Below, in pieces: positions 44,151 through 52,233 of a stretch of 64,000 nt of DNA (positions are counted from its first letter, which is position 1; the number at the start of each line of letters is the position of its first letter). The stretch is from Bacteroidales bacterium (lineage in GTDB: Bacteria; Bacteroidota; Bacteroidia; Bacteroidales; UBA12077). Under the pieces are notes generated by a model that ran no database searches, was not told the DNA's origin, and worked only from the letters and a program-made list of their open reading frames with translations. Where the stretch lies: the NCBI GenBank assembly GCA_016342685.1, contig JAEINU010000002.1:391085-455084 (forward strand). The letters are read 5' to 3'. The translations under genes and the position numbers were made by a program.

Positions 44151-44960
44151 ATGAAAAAAATCTTTTTATTACTTATTTTAAACATTACCCTTATTTCAAT
44201 TTCAAATGCTCAGTTCGATGATCGTTTCTATTTTCCTGTTAAAGAATGGGACAATATGGATGAATTAAATTATGAAGAATTAACATTTAATATTGATACA
44301 ATAAGCCTGAATGCCATTTTGCTAAAACCAGAATCGAAACCTAAAGTTACTATTCTATTCTTTCATGGTGCTGGAGGGAATGTTTCAAAATATACCTTTA
44401 TGACCAAGCCTTTGGTTGAAGCAGGATATCAGGTATTTATGTTAGATGCAAGAGGTTATGGAAAATCGACTGGAATTCCCACACACACAAATGTCGCAAA
44501 AGATGCTCAATTTGTTTTTGAATCAATTATTAAAAGAAAAGATATCAAGAAAACAAAGCTAATAATCTACGGTGCATCATTAGGAACTCAGATTGCAACT
44601 AAACTTGCAAAAGATAATCAAACAAAAGTAAGTGGTTTAATTCTAGATGGAACCATCAGTTCATTCACCGACATGGCTTTACTTTCAGCTCCCGCTGAAC
44701 AAAAAGCAATGATTGCCCAATATGTTACATCGCCTTATTCAGCTAAAGAAGATATTAAAGAGATAACAGATATGCCTAAGCTATTTATCCATAGCGAAGG
44801 AGACAAATCGGTTCCTTTTTCACAAGGAGAAACAGTTTTTAAGAATGCGCTTGAACCAAAAGAATTTTGGAATTATAAAGGAAATCATATCGATGCAATA
44901 ACAATTTCACCTGAAATCTTAGTACAAAAAGTAAGTAATTTAGTGAATAAAGAGAATTAG
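44151..44960 (+). CDS. Secreted alpha/beta hydrolase
   Basis: 269 residues with a signal peptide (MKKIFLLLILNITLISISNAQ). The oxyanion region is FFHGAGGNVSKY, the nucleophile motif GASLGTQIA, and later come a DGTISSFTDMA segment, the acid in HSEGDKSVPF and the histidine in YKGNHIDAI. The fold resembles Bem46-like serine hydrolases, which cleave esters or peptides of unknown type. It is a single-gene unit ending near a palindromic repeat. Confidence 0.9.
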   Translation: MKKIFLLLILNITLISISNAQFDDRFYFPVKEWDNMDELNYEELTFNIDTISLNAILLKPESKPKVTILFFHGAGGNVSKYTFMTKPLVEAGYQVFMLDARGYGKSTGIPTHTNVAKDAQFVFESIIKRKDIKKTKLIIYGASLGTQIATKLAKDNQTKVSGLILDGTISSFTDMALLSAPAEQKAMIAQYVTSPYSAKEDIKEITDMPKLFIHSEGDKSVPFSQGETVFKNALEPKEFWNYKGNHIDAITISPEILVQKVSNLVNKEN

Positions 44961-45006
44961 ATTAGTCAATTCAAATAAAGAGTAGCCTAAAAGATTCGTT
45001 TTATTA

Positions 45007-45072
45007 CACTTCGACAAGCTCAGTGTAACATTCCGAACAAAAGAAAATTGTCATGCTGAGTTTATCGAAGCA
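45007..45072. repeat. Palindromic repeat pair (core TTCGACAAGCTCAG)
   Basis: Arms 45007-45030 and 45049-45072 are inverted copies of the dispersed element, between the convergent hydrolase and oxidoreductase genes, so it may stop transcription from both sides. Confidence 0.75.
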
Positions 45073-45116
45073 TAAGCAATTTTCTTTATATAGGCTTACT
45101 CTTTACTGAAAACAAA

Positions 45117-46223
45117 TCAAGCGCTCCAACTTAACTTTTCCATCATTAAACTTGCTTGATTAAATTCTGATTTCAATTGATCAAAGACTTCTTTTACTGA
45201 ATATATTTCATTTGCTAAGTAAGCATTGGTTCCAGCAAATGAAAATCCATCATGAAAGTTTCCTTTTGCAGCATTAAATAAAGCTTCGGCTATACAAAAC
45301 TGAACATTAGCATAATTGCAAGTTTTAAGACATTTCCAAGGGCAATTTATAGGCTTCTTCTTTCCCATTTTAATTTGCTGCACAAAATCATTACTAATTA
45401 CTCTACCTGGCAATCCAACCGGACTATCAATTAAAGTGATATCTTCTTTCGAACATTTTAAATAGTTTTGCTTGAAAGAATCTGATGCATCGCATTCGTG
45501 GGTTGTAACAAATCGAGTTCCCATTTTAACGGCACTTGCCCCAGCTTCCATTATTTCAAAAATATCTATACCTGAATATATTCCGCCTGCTGCAATAACC
45601 GGAATTTCTTTTCCATACTTAAATTTAAATGGCTCCAATTCATTGATAGTACCTTTTACCAATGATGTAAGCAATATCTCATTTTCTTCTAAAACTTTTC
45701 TTCGGAAACCCAAGTGTCCACCAGAAAGTGGACCTTCAAGAACTACAGCATCTGGAATACGATTGTATCTATCGGACCAATGCTGAAATATTAAACTAGC
45801 CGCTCTTGGAGATGAAACCTTAGGTATAAATTTAGTATTGGTATTTTCTAAAATTGAGAGATCTATATCCGGCTTCTTTAATGGTAAACCTGCAGTTAAA
45901 AAAACAATATCAACCTTTTCTTCAATTGATACTCGGAGCAAATCGTCAAAATCTGAAACCGCAAGCATAGTATTCACTCCAATTACTCCATCCGAATTTT
46001 GACGTGCTTTTCGAATTTCTTTTCGCAAAGCGATTTTATTTGATTCTCGAAAATTGCTTCTATAGTTTGGTTCTGTCATTCCAATCCCAACGGCTGAGAT
46101 CACTCCCACTCCTCCTTCATTCGCAACTGCCGCCGCCAAACCAGATAAAGAAATACAAACACCCATTCCTCCTTGAATAATTGGATTTTTAATTTTTAAA
46201 TTCCCAATAATAAGTTCTTTCAT
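45117..46223 (-). CDS. FMN-dependent oxidoreductase, nitronate monooxygenase/NPD-like
   Basis: 368 residues with the 2-nitropropane dioxygenase TIM-barrel fold: IIQGGMGVCISLSGLAAAVANEGGVG, GVNTMLAVSDFD, VLEGPLSGGHLG, VIAAGGIYSGIDIFEIMEAGA and KMGTRFVTTHECDAS. Toward the C-terminus it has an added cysteine group (CPWKCLKTCNYANVQFC) not needed by the fold and possibly binding a cluster. It starts 11 bases after the radical SAM gene, so the two are coupled. The true substrate is unknown. Confidence 0.9.
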   Translation of the reverse strand: MKELIIGNLKIKNPIIQGGMGVCISLSGLAAAVANEGGVGVISAVGIGMTEPNYRSNFRESNKIALRKEIRKARQNSDGVIGVNTMLAVSDFDDLLRVSIEEKVDIVFLTAGLPLKKPDIDLSILENTNTKFIPKVSSPRAASLIFQHWSDRYNRIPDAVVLEGPLSGGHLGFRRKVLEENEILLTSLVKGTINELEPFKFKYGKEIPVIAAGGIYSGIDIFEIMEAGASAVKMGTRFVTTHECDASDSFKQNYLKCSKEDITLIDSPVGLPGRVISNDFVQQIKMGKKKPINCPWKCLKTCNYANVQFCIAEALFNAAKGNFHDGFSFAGTNAYLANEIYSVKEVFDQLKSEFNQASLMMEKLSWSA

Positions 46224-46234
46224 ACTTTCTATTT

Positions 46235-47716
46235 TTATATAACTTCCTTAAATATTTTACGAAAATGATATCCATAAATGGAGTAAGTAACCGCTTTTGT
46301 CAATACTTGTGGGCGGTTAAATAAACTCCAAAAGATCAATTCCCAATAAAACTTTCTGAACTTGTCGACTACGCCAAGCACTACGATTGATTTTAAAAAT
46401 GCGATAATTAATCTTGGTGATATTTTCCTTTTTGATGTCTCAGATGGATTAAATCTCTTTAAAAATTCAGAAACCCGTTTGTAGAAAGATTCTCCGGAAT
46501 AAATACCACGAATGATATTCTTGTAACCATTGATTAATTGATTCTCATCCATTTTGGGCTTAAAATTCAATGTAAAATCGGTATTATTCCCGCTTGTATC
46601 TTTTACAATTCTATTTTCCTTAGTCAGACGTTTATAAAGCTGTGTTTTTTTAGGAGCGTTCAATAAACCTACCATTGCTGTTATAATTCCGCTACTCCTT
46701 ATGAAATCAATTTGATTCTGAAAAACAGAAGCTTGGTCGCTATCAAAACCAACAATAAAACCACCAGAAACTTCAATTCCCTGCTCCTGAATTCTATGCA
46801 CACTTTCAACCAGACTTCTGTTTTTATTTTGAATCTTGTTACATTCCGACAGGCTTTCTTCATCGGTTGTTTCTATTCCAACAAATACATTTTCAAAACC
46901 AGCTTCAACCAATAGTTTCATTAACTCCACATCATCGGCTAAATCGATCGAAGCTTCCGTTGTAAATTGGAACGGAAACTTTTTCGCACTCATCCATTCT
47001 ATCATCTTAGGAAGCAAATCTGTTTTCAGAAACTTTTTGTTTCCAATAAAGTTATCATCAACAAAAAATACACTTTTACGCCAACCAGAATCATAAATAT
47101 TATTCAACTCACCTATTATTTGATTTGATGTTTTTATTCTAACCTTATGCCCTAGCAAAGCAGTTATGTCGCAGAATTCACAATTAAAAGGACATCCCCG
47201 TGTAAATTGTATACTCAAAGAATTGTATTTCGACAATTTTATTAATGAATAATCAGGCAAAGGCGTTTCTTCCAAATTTGCATATTCACCAGTTTGATAA
47301 ACTCTTTGCAATTCATTATTCTCTAGATCATTTAAAAAATCGGGAAGGGTTATTTCTGCCTCATTTAACACAAAATGATCAATTTGTGGGAAATTTTGAT
47401 ATTCTCCAGTAAATAAAGGGCCACCTGCAACTACCTTTGTTTCGTAATTATTGCATTTATCAACTATTTCATGAACCGATTTCTGTTGAATATTCATCGC
47501 ACTTATAAATACAAAATCGGCCCAAAGTATATCCTGATCTTTTAACAACTCAACATTAAGATCTATGAGTTTCTTTTCCCAAATAACGGGTAATATCGAA
47601 GCTATAGTAATTAAACCTAATGGTGGATTAGCAGCCTTTTTTGACACAAATTTTAGAGCATGTTTAAAGCTCCAGAATGTATCGGGGTATTTCGGATAAA
47701 CTAGAAGTATTTTCAT
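46235..47716 (-). CDS. B12-binding-domain radical SAM protein (DUF4070 type)
   Basis: 493 residues. Residues 1-140 form a cobalamin-binding-like domain (PPLGLITIASILP, ADFVFISAMNIQQKSV). The radical-SAM motif is CPFNCEFCDI near 175-183, followed by KSVFFVDDNFIGNKKFLK and VFVGIETTDEESLSECNK. A DUF4070-like C-terminus follows (about 370-490). Members methylate or rearrange lipids and related substrates. The gene lies 10 bases downstream of a glycosyltransferase gene and 11 upstream of the FMN oxidoreductase, suggesting one pathway, possibly lipid or glycolipid modification. Confidence 0.92.
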   Translation of the reverse strand: MKILLVYPKYPDTFWSFKHALKFVSKKAANPPLGLITIASILPVIWEKKLIDLNVELLKDQDILWADFVFISAMNIQQKSVHEIVDKCNNYETKVVAGGPLFTGEYQNFPQIDHFVLNEAEITLPDFLNDLENNELQRVYQTGEYANLEETPLPDYSLIKLSKYNSLSIQFTRGCPFNCEFCDITALLGHKVRIKTSNQIIGELNNIYDSGWRKSVFFVDDNFIGNKKFLKTDLLPKMIEWMSAKKFPFQFTTEASIDLADDVELMKLLVEAGFENVFVGIETTDEESLSECNKIQNKNRSLVESVHRIQEQGIEVSGGFIVGFDSDQASVFQNQIDFIRSSGIITAMVGLLNAPKKTQLYKRLTKENRIVKDTSGNNTDFTLNFKPKMDENQLINGYKNIIRGIYSGESFYKRVSEFLKRFNPSETSKRKISPRLIIAFLKSIVVLGVVDKFRKFYWELIFWSLFNRPQVLTKAVTYSIYGYHFRKIFKEVI

Positions 47717-47726
47717 AACTTTCTTT

Positions 47727-48428
47727 TTAAATGTTCAGACTATTTATAATTGAATTTCGGATACTTCTTGTAACTAAATCCCAATTAGAAAATGCAGTAT
47801 TAAAAATTTGCTGTCCTTCTCTAAAAAACTCTTTTAATGCAATATGAGATTCGGTTTTATCAAACTTTGTAGGATGTTTTAGGTTCTGAAGATTAACATA
47901 CTTTATTCTTTTATTGAAAGATTGAAAGTGCAGATTAATTATTGTTTCAACACCAAATCGCGAAGGTTTTATTCTTTTTAGAATTGGAAGAATATCCTTT
48001 TTTCGCAATGCTCTTTGACCAGAAAAAAACTTAAACGGATTAATATTATGATTTATTCTTGTTTCGGTTGCCTGCCCTAGCACCATATCAACTTCATCCT
48101 TAATAACCGGAGTTATTAGTTGATTAATATGCTTTGAGCTAAGATTTGAAAGATCAGCATCAATAAATACGAGAAATTCAGAACTAGAAGCTTCAACTCC
48201 TTTAGCAATTGCATATCCTTTGCCCATATTTTTAGGCAAATGAATAGCATGGAATGGCAGTTCAAGTTTTAGGCTTTCAATAATATTACCTGTTTGATCC
48301 AAAGATCCATCGTTAACAACAATAAGTTCATGAATGCTCGAAATACCAGAAACTTCTTTTAGTATTTTTTCTATTGTACTTTCTTCATTATAAGCACATA
48401 TTACAGCAGATACTCGATTCATTTTCAT
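47727..48428 (-). CDS. Family 2 glycosyltransferase
   Basis: 233 residues with the GT-A core: SAVICAYNEESTIEKIL, HELIVVNDGSLDQTG, LPKNMGKGYAIAKGV and the DXD-type motif LVFIDADLSNLSS. A C-terminal helical part follows, as in dolichol-phosphate mannosyltransferase-like enzymes. It is first in the three-gene operon with radical SAM and FMN oxidoreductase genes. Sugar and acceptor are unknown; a polyprenyl-phosphate or lipid acceptor is plausible. Confidence 0.92.
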   Translation of the reverse strand: MKMNRVSAVICAYNEESTIEKILKEVSGISSIHELIVVNDGSLDQTGNIIESLKLELPFHAIHLPKNMGKGYAIAKGVEASSSEFLVFIDADLSNLSSKHINQLITPVIKDEVDMVLGQATETRINHNINPFKFFSGQRALRKKDILPILKRIKPSRFGVETIINLHFQSFNKRIKYVNLQNLKHPTKFDKTESHIALKEFFREGQQIFNTAFSNWDLVTRSIRNSIINSLNI

Positions 48429-48562
48429 CGCGATTATATTATTTAATCACAAATCTATGATCGATAAAAATCATTAAAAAAACTTAGGGGTATTGATAAA
48501 TAAAATAGGGAGTAAATCCCTTTTTAGGGGCGAAATTCAATGTCTGATTATCTACTAATTTC

Positions 48563-49402
48563 TTAAATCATCTTTTTAAACTCATTTATATATTTTTGAG
48601 AAACAAGAACAGGGAAATCAATATTACTAAAGGATAGTTTGTAGCCCTGTGAACTTCCTGAAATTTCTTCGATATAATTTTTGTTTACAATGAATGTACG
48701 ATGACATCTGAAAATAAAATCATGTTCAATAAATAATTGCTCTGCTTTTGCCAATGTACTTCTGATCATTTGACTTTTTACTTCTTCATTACTTTTATAA
48801 AAAACCTCAATGTAATTATCAGCCGTTTTTATCAGAATTAAAGAATCTAGTTTAATGCTCAGGCTATCTTTTTTATATTCCGAATCGAAAAAGATCATTT
48901 TATCTTTGAGTTGCTTACTTTCTTTCAGTTTATTATTTAAACGCATTGCGGTTTTAAGATTATTTCTTAATAAACGATCCTGATTAATAATTATTAAAGC
49001 CGCAACAGGTAAAAAAGCAAGTAGTAAAATTTTGCCTATTAATCCAAAACTTATATCGATTACTTCGAATAGTTTTGAGTAAAACAAAAAATTACTTGCC
49101 GATATTAAGAACAGAATCCAGATATTCCAAAGGATTTCTTTTTTGATATTCCATTTATTTTGAAGAAAGATTCTAGGAAAAAAACTGGGTAAAACAATTA
49201 AGTTCAAGCTCAAGGTTAAAAAAGTAGACGCTCCTAGACCTGTAATTAAATAAAAAATATCTTTGTTGCTGTAAGAACTTAAATCGATGGGTTGAAATAG
49301 TACCAAAAATACTAAAACTCCTATACTAATAAAGAATATGATTTTCGCATTATGCCTTAAATCATCGTTAAAAGGATAGGATTTATTTAAAAATTTCAAC
49401 AT
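48563..49402 (-). CDS. Membrane-anchored LytTR transcriptional regulator (copy 1)
   Basis: 279 residues. Four membrane helices (about 20-38, 50-72, 92-110, 120-138) are followed by a coiled linker and a LytTR DNA-binding domain (about 180-279, with LILIKTADNYIEVFYK, FRCHRTFIVNKNYIEEISGSSQG). There is no receiver domain, so it senses through its membrane part. It is divergent from its paralogue at 49602, with about 200 bases between. Targets are unknown; nearby genes at 50654 and 51025 are candidates. Confidence 0.9.
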   Translation of the reverse strand: MLKFLNKSYPFNDDLRHNAKIIFFISIGVLVFLVLFQPIDLSSYSNKDIFYLITGLGASTFLTLSLNLIVLPSFFPRIFLQNKWNIKKEILWNIWILFLISASNFLFYSKLFEVIDISFGLIGKILLLAFLPVAALIIINQDRLLRNNLKTAMRLNNKLKESKQLKDKMIFFDSEYKKDSLSIKLDSLILIKTADNYIEVFYKSNEEVKSQMIRSTLAKAEQLFIEHDFIFRCHRTFIVNKNYIEEISGSSQGYKLSFSNIDFPVLVSQKYINEFKKMI

Positions 49403-49551
49403 TAATATTATTTTAAAATGAGATATTATTAACGAAATTAAGGATAATTTATTACAAGATCAATTTACTAAATATCAACCAATTTAGTACACCATTTATT
49501 TTTCTTTCATAAAAATACATTATCAATTTTAAAATAACTAAAAGACTGAAC

Positions 49552-49581
49552 TTGCTCAAAAATGACTTTTTAGTATCTTCA
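49552..49581 (+). promoter_or_regulatory. Promoter of the second membrane LytTR gene
   Basis: TTG at 49552-49554, 19 bases, then TATCTTCA at 49574-49581, close to the Bacteroidetes TTG-N19-TAnnTTTG pattern. It lies 20 bases before the ATG at 49602. Confidence 0.5.
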
Positions 49582-49601
49582 CGCATTATTATACAAAATC
49601 A

Positions 49602-50456
49602 ATGAATTTTATAAACTATATAAACCAGCCTTTCCCCAAAGCAGAATCTAAATGGAAAACAATTATTTCAATTAGTGTTTTTGTAACCTTATTTTTAATT
49701 GTATTTCAGCCATTTGGAATTAATTTATTTAAAAGCGATCATAAATTATTAATCCTATCGGGATATGGTTTGGTTACTTTTTTTACACTGATTTTTGATC
49801 TAATATTAATTGAAAATATATTTAGTCGCTCTTTCAACGATCAAAACTGGAAAATTTGGAAAGAATTTACTTGGTTAATATGGGTAATATTTTCAATAGG
49901 TATCGGAAATGCATTATTTTCCTTCTATATATTCGATAATTTTCATTTTAGTTTAAAAACTTTTATTTCTTTCGAAATAATCACATTGATTGTTGGAGTA
50001 ATTCCAATTACTATTCTAATAATAACAAAGCAAAAATTCCTATTAAAAAAACATCTAACTTCTTCTAACAATTTAAATAAAAATATTCTAATCGATAAAA
50101 TAAAATCAGATCAAAAACAAATTATTCGATTTTATGCAGATAACGAGAAAGATTTTATCGAATTTGATATTAATAATTTTGCTTTTATTGAATCATCTGG
50201 AAACTATGTAGAGATACATTTTTTCGAAGAAAACACACTTATCAAAAAAACATTTCGAAGTACATTAAAAAGAGCATTATCTTTTTTCGATGATAACCAA
50301 AAAATAATCCAATGCCATCGAGCCTATATTGTGAATATAAATAGAATTATTAGTTCAAAAGGAAATTCACAAGGCTTAAAACTTAGTTTAGAAAATTGCG
50401 AACAAGAAATTCCAGTTTCTAGGGGATTTGTAGATAGATTTAGAGAAAATCAATAA
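49602..50456 (+). CDS. Membrane-anchored LytTR transcriptional regulator (copy 2)
   Basis: 284 residues. It is a paralogue of the divergent gene at 48563 with the same plan of four N-terminal membrane helices (about 20-40, 52-72, 92-112, 122-140) and a C-terminal LytTR domain (about 185-284: FAFIESSGNYVEIHFFEE, QCHRAYIVNINRIISSKGNSQG). The two open with nearly the same FQPFGIN/FQPIDLS and PFP/PFN segments. It may autoregulate or cross-regulate with copy 1. The following genes (50654, 51025) read in the same direction. Confidence 0.9.
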   Translation: MNFINYINQPFPKAESKWKTIISISVFVTLFLIVFQPFGINLFKSDHKLLILSGYGLVTFFTLIFDLILIENIFSRSFNDQNWKIWKEFTWLIWVIFSIGIGNALFSFYIFDNFHFSLKTFISFEIITLIVGVIPITILIITKQKFLLKKHLTSSNNLNKNILIDKIKSDQKQIIRFYADNEKDFIEFDINNFAFIESSGNYVEIHFFEENTLIKKTFRSTLKRALSFFDDNQKIIQCHRAYIVNINRIISSKGNSQGLKLSLENCEQEIPVSRGFVDRFRENQ

Positions 50457-50579
50457 ACTCATTAAATTAAAATCTCGGTTCAGTACTTCAATTTTACATT
50501 GTACATTATTACACTAATTAGCATTTCGTATCTCAAGATATTCATTCATCACATATTCTTGCAATACATCCCAAATGCA

Positions 50580-50609
50580 TTGCACATAGTCTTTTTCATC
50601 TTAAACTTG
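50580..50609 (+). promoter_or_regulatory. Promoter of the pentad-repeat gene, with repeat of its -7 region
   Basis: TTG (50580-50582), 19 bases, TAAACTTG (50602-50609). The 20 bases at 50601-50620 match 44106-44125 closely, and a related CTTGCAATACATC lies at 50558-50570. The common part covers the -7 box and first transcribed bases. Confidence 0.5.
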
Positions 50610-50653
50610 CATTACAGATCACAAATCAAATATTCAATTAAAATTAAAAAAAG

Positions 50654-50977
50654 ATGAAAAAATTATGGATTGTTTTAGTAGCTGTAGCTTTATTTATTAT
50701 TGGAACAGTAATGTATTTTAATGGAAATGCGAATATTCTAAACGCTGGCGAATTTGCATATGGTTATTTTGCAGCAGGAGATTTTGCATTAGGTGTATTT
50801 GCCGCAGGTAAATTCTCAGCTGGAATTTTCTCAATTGGAATCTTCTCAATTGGAATTTTCTCAATCAGTGTATTTAATATTGCTATATATTCTGTTGGAA
50901 TCTTTGTTATTGCATACAAAAAACGACTACCTAAATTATTAAAGCAAGAATCAACCAATCCTGAATATGTAGAGTAA
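50654..50977 (+). CDS. Small membrane-associated pentad-repeat protein
   Basis: 107 residues. After a hydrophobic start (IVLVAVALFIIGTVMY) about eleven pentads follow with Phe or Tyr first: FAYGY FAAGD FALGV FAAGK, then FSAGI FSIGI FSIGI FSISV, then FNIAI YSVGI FVIAY. A basic C-terminus ends NPEYVE. The five-residue period suggests a right-handed beta-helix like pentapeptide repeats but with an F-x-x-G-x code. DNA of the FSIGI copies is also repeated, showing recent expansion. It lies between a LytTR regulator and a CPBP protease. Function is unknown. Confidence 0.8.
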   Translation: MKKLWIVLVAVALFIIGTVMYFNGNANILNAGEFAYGYFAAGDFALGVFAAGKFSAGIFSIGIFSIGIFSISVFNIAIYSVGIFVIAYKKRLPKLLKQESTNPEYVE

Positions 50978-51024
50978 ATTGCAAGTCAAACCTCTGTTAA
51001 TGTAATATTTATAGAATAAAAAAA

Positions 51025-51807
51025 ATGAAAATGAAAATAAAGAGTAACATTTATAAAACAATCATTATTGTAACAACCTTTTTAATAGGAATGTATGGGA
51101 AAACCACATTGTATTATTTATTTGATATTAAACTCAAATTCTCGAATCCTGCCTTAGATGTTGCATTTTTTTATGCTTGGTGGATAATTCCAATTCTAGT
51201 TTCTATTTGGTTGATTTATGGTGTAAAAAACTTTTTTAAAGAACTTGGCTTAAACAAATCAGTTTATAAAGGATTGTTTTGGGCATCAGTCATGGTTTCA
51301 CCAATGTTTATTGGTTCATTTTTTACAGGCAAGTTAGTATCGAATCTTTCATTTTTAAATATATTACATGGGGCTATATTAGCAGGTGTCTTGGAAGAAA
51401 TATTCTTTAGAGGATTCCTTTTTGGACAACTCTTTCGAAAACTTAAATGGGGCTTTATACCTGCTGTAATAATAAATGCAGTAATATTTGCACTAGGGCA
51501 TATTTATCAAGGTAATAATACAAACGAAATTATTGGTGTATTTATGGTAACATTCTTTGGAGCAGCATGGTTTGCCTGGTTATATATTGAATGGAATAAA
51601 AATCTATGGATTCCTATTTTTCTTCATACATTAATGAATTTATCCTGGATGATATTTAATGTAAGTGAAAATGCTCTTGGAGGAACAAGTGCAAATATAT
51701 TTAGACTAACAACGATATTTCTTTCCGTAATAATTACTATTATCTACAAAAAGAGAAATGGAGGATTAAGTATTAATAAGAAGAATTTATTTATAAATCA
51801 CTCTTAG
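51025..51807 (+). CDS. CPBP (CAAX-like) intramembrane protease
   Basis: 260 residues with about seven hydrophobic segments. The catalytic signatures are LEEIFFRGFLFG (EE...R motif) near 125-136, FALGHIYQGNN and HTLMNLSW, matching the ABI/CPBP family of glutamic intramembrane proteases. These process or degrade membrane proteins or peptides, some for bacteriocin self-immunity. It follows the pentad-repeat gene by 47 bases and may share its transcript. A composite terminator lies after the stop. Confidence 0.92.
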   Translation: MKMKIKSNIYKTIIIVTTFLIGMYGKTTLYYLFDIKLKFSNPALDVAFFYAWWIIPILVSIWLIYGVKNFFKELGLNKSVYKGLFWASVMVSPMFIGSFFTGKLVSNLSFLNILHGAILAGVLEEIFFRGFLFGQLFRKLKWGFIPAVIINAVIFALGHIYQGNNTNEIIGVFMVTFFGAAWFAWLYIEWNKNLWIPIFLHTLMNLSWMIFNVSENALGGTSANIFRLTTIFLSVIITIIYKKRNGGLSINKKNLFINHS

Positions 51808-51816
51808 TAATTTTGA

Positions 51817-51957
51817 AAAGAAGGTGTCCAAAAAACTAAATTTTAAATAAAGAATGTCATATTGAGCTTGTCGTAATATTTCATTATCTAATGGAATAAA
51901 TTCTTCGACAAGCTCAGAATGACAAAAAAGCGGAGTTTTGACACCTCTTTTAAGTTT
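51817..51957. terminator. Composite terminator element with palindromic repeat pair
   Basis: Outer arms AAGAAGGTGTCCAAAA (about 51819-51834) and TTTTGACACCTCTTTT (51936-51951) pair with few mismatches. Inside are inverted repeat arms 51855-51878 and 51901-51924 (core TTCGACAAGCTCAG). It lies after the CPBP gene and has the same design as the elements at 5880-6016 and 40133-40221. Confidence 0.65.
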
Positions 51958-51979
51958 ATTTCACTTATATTTAAAAAAT

Positions 51980-52000
51980 AATAGCCCGAATTAGGCTATT
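51980..52000 (-). terminator. Terminator of the DUF3795-like remnant
   Basis: AATAGCC and GGCTATT pair around a 7-base loop; on the minus strand the stem is followed by ATTTTTT. It overlaps the end of the remnant gene's stop codon. Confidence 0.65.
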
Positions 52001-52233
52001 TGTTCTTTGCATTTTATCTGCATTTTCTTAACTGCCTCATAAAATTCAGAAAATCAGCTCCATAAATCTTTATCCCAGCTTGTTAATTTATTACACTGAG
52101 TACATGAATCATAAGCTTTCTCTATTGAATATGCTCTTAGAGTACAGTTATGAACAACAGCTCCCTCTGGTTTATTATTCTTACATTTCCTGCAAGAAGC
52201 TATATATTGGTCAAAATATACTATTAGTGCAAA
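51991..52233 (-). pseudogene. C-terminal remnant of a cysteine-rich DUF3795-like protein with in-frame TGA
   Basis: One minus-strand frame reads SCRKCKNNKPEGAVVHNC, then TLRAYSIEKAYDSCTQC, NKLTSWDKDLWS, stop (TGA at 52056-52054), and continues in the same frame FSEFYEAVKKMQIKCKEQ to a TAA at 51993. The cysteine pairs, the IEKAYDSCTQC unit and the WDKDLWS-x-F-x-E-F tail resemble DUF3795 proteins of Bacteroidetes. The N-terminal half is missing, and the upstream end overlaps the tail of the esterase gene (52224). It is therefore a decayed fragment. Confidence 0.6.
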
